Source of the DNA: Gammaproteobacteria bacterium | Lineage (GTDB): Bacteria > Pseudomonadota > Gammaproteobacteria > GCA-001735895 | Assembly: GCA_029288195.1 (NCBI GenBank) | Contig: JARFPR010000374.1 | Span: 1 to 5,866, forward strand | DNA length: 5,866 bases | Direction: 5' to 3' | In this document: positions 5,820 through 5,866 of the stretch, piece after piece | Layout: the number at the start of each line of letters is the position of its first letter | How positions within the stretch are numbered: position 1 is the stretch's first letter | Notes under the pieces: model-generated | What the model saw: the letters and a program-made list of their open reading frames with translations, nothing else | The model's database searches: none | Told to the model about the DNA's origin: nothing | Program-made: the position numbers and the translations under genes

Positions 5820-5866
5820 ATGAAAAAAATATTAGGGTTGGGTTTTGGGCTCCTGCTTTTTGTATC
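5820..5866 (+). CDS. Start of a probable exported protein, cut by the window end
   Basis: Only 15 codons are visible. They read MKKILGLGFGLLLFV, two lysines followed by a hydrophobic run, which is the opening of a signal peptide or lipoprotein signal. AAAGGGGA (5805-5812) is a strong ribosome site about 8 bases before the ATG. An ATG four bases earlier (5816), in another frame, lies too close to that site and encodes no signal-like sequence. The gene is divergent from the phosphatase operon and may share regulation with it. The mature protein is not visible, so no function can be given. Confidence 0.65.
   Translation, partial: MKKILGLGFGLLLFV

Noticed and set aside
5816..5866. ATG at 5816 as the start of the rightward gene
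   Set aside because: It is only about 4 bases from the ribosome site and its frame does not encode a signal-like sequence. The ATG at 5820 has better spacing and a typical export-signal N-terminus.

Overview
The window looks like chromosomal DNA of a Gram-negative bacterium, most likely a gammaproteobacterium. The evidence is a TolC-type outer-membrane protein with an OmpA peptidoglycan-binding domain, Shine-Dalgarno-led genes and moderate G+C. This assignment rests on protein families, not on a marker gene. There are no RNA genes, insertion sequences or CRISPR arrays.

Layout from left to right. Positions 1-132 are the tail downstream of the first gene and hold a short stem-loop but no convincing gene. 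Positions 133-2301 (minus strand) encode a 722-residue TolC-family channel of the type I secretion class. Its C-terminus carries a two-cysteine thrombospondin-3-like linker, a cadherin-like (tandem-95/Big_9 style) domain and a complete OmpA C-terminal domain. Positions 2302-2597 are an AT-rich spacer with a possible promoter for that gene. Positions 2598-5640 (minus strand) are a tight three-gene operon: a PP2C-type Ser/Thr phosphatase, a membrane-anchored Hanks-type Ser/Thr kinase and an 89-residue tail-anchored protein. Both junctions are 1-base stop/start overlaps (TGATG and TAATG). Positions 5641-5819 are a divergent promoter region with two inverted repeats. At the right edge a plus-strand gene starts at 5820 with a secretion-signal-like N-terminus and runs off the window.

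The phosphatase and kinase form an antagonistic pair. The kinase has a cytoplasmic catalytic domain, one membrane helix and a predicted periplasmic helical-repeat region. The third protein is probably a partner: a helical pattern in its N-terminal half matches two segments at the N-terminus of the kinase in register. Next to a secretion channel predicted to be anchored to the cell wall, this suggests an envelope-sensing phosphorylation module, possibly connected with type I secretion or surface adhesion. That connection is inferred from proximity only. The most distinctive items are the TolC-cadherin-OmpA fusion, the element shared by the kinase and the small protein, and the inverted repeat flanking the operon's -10 box.
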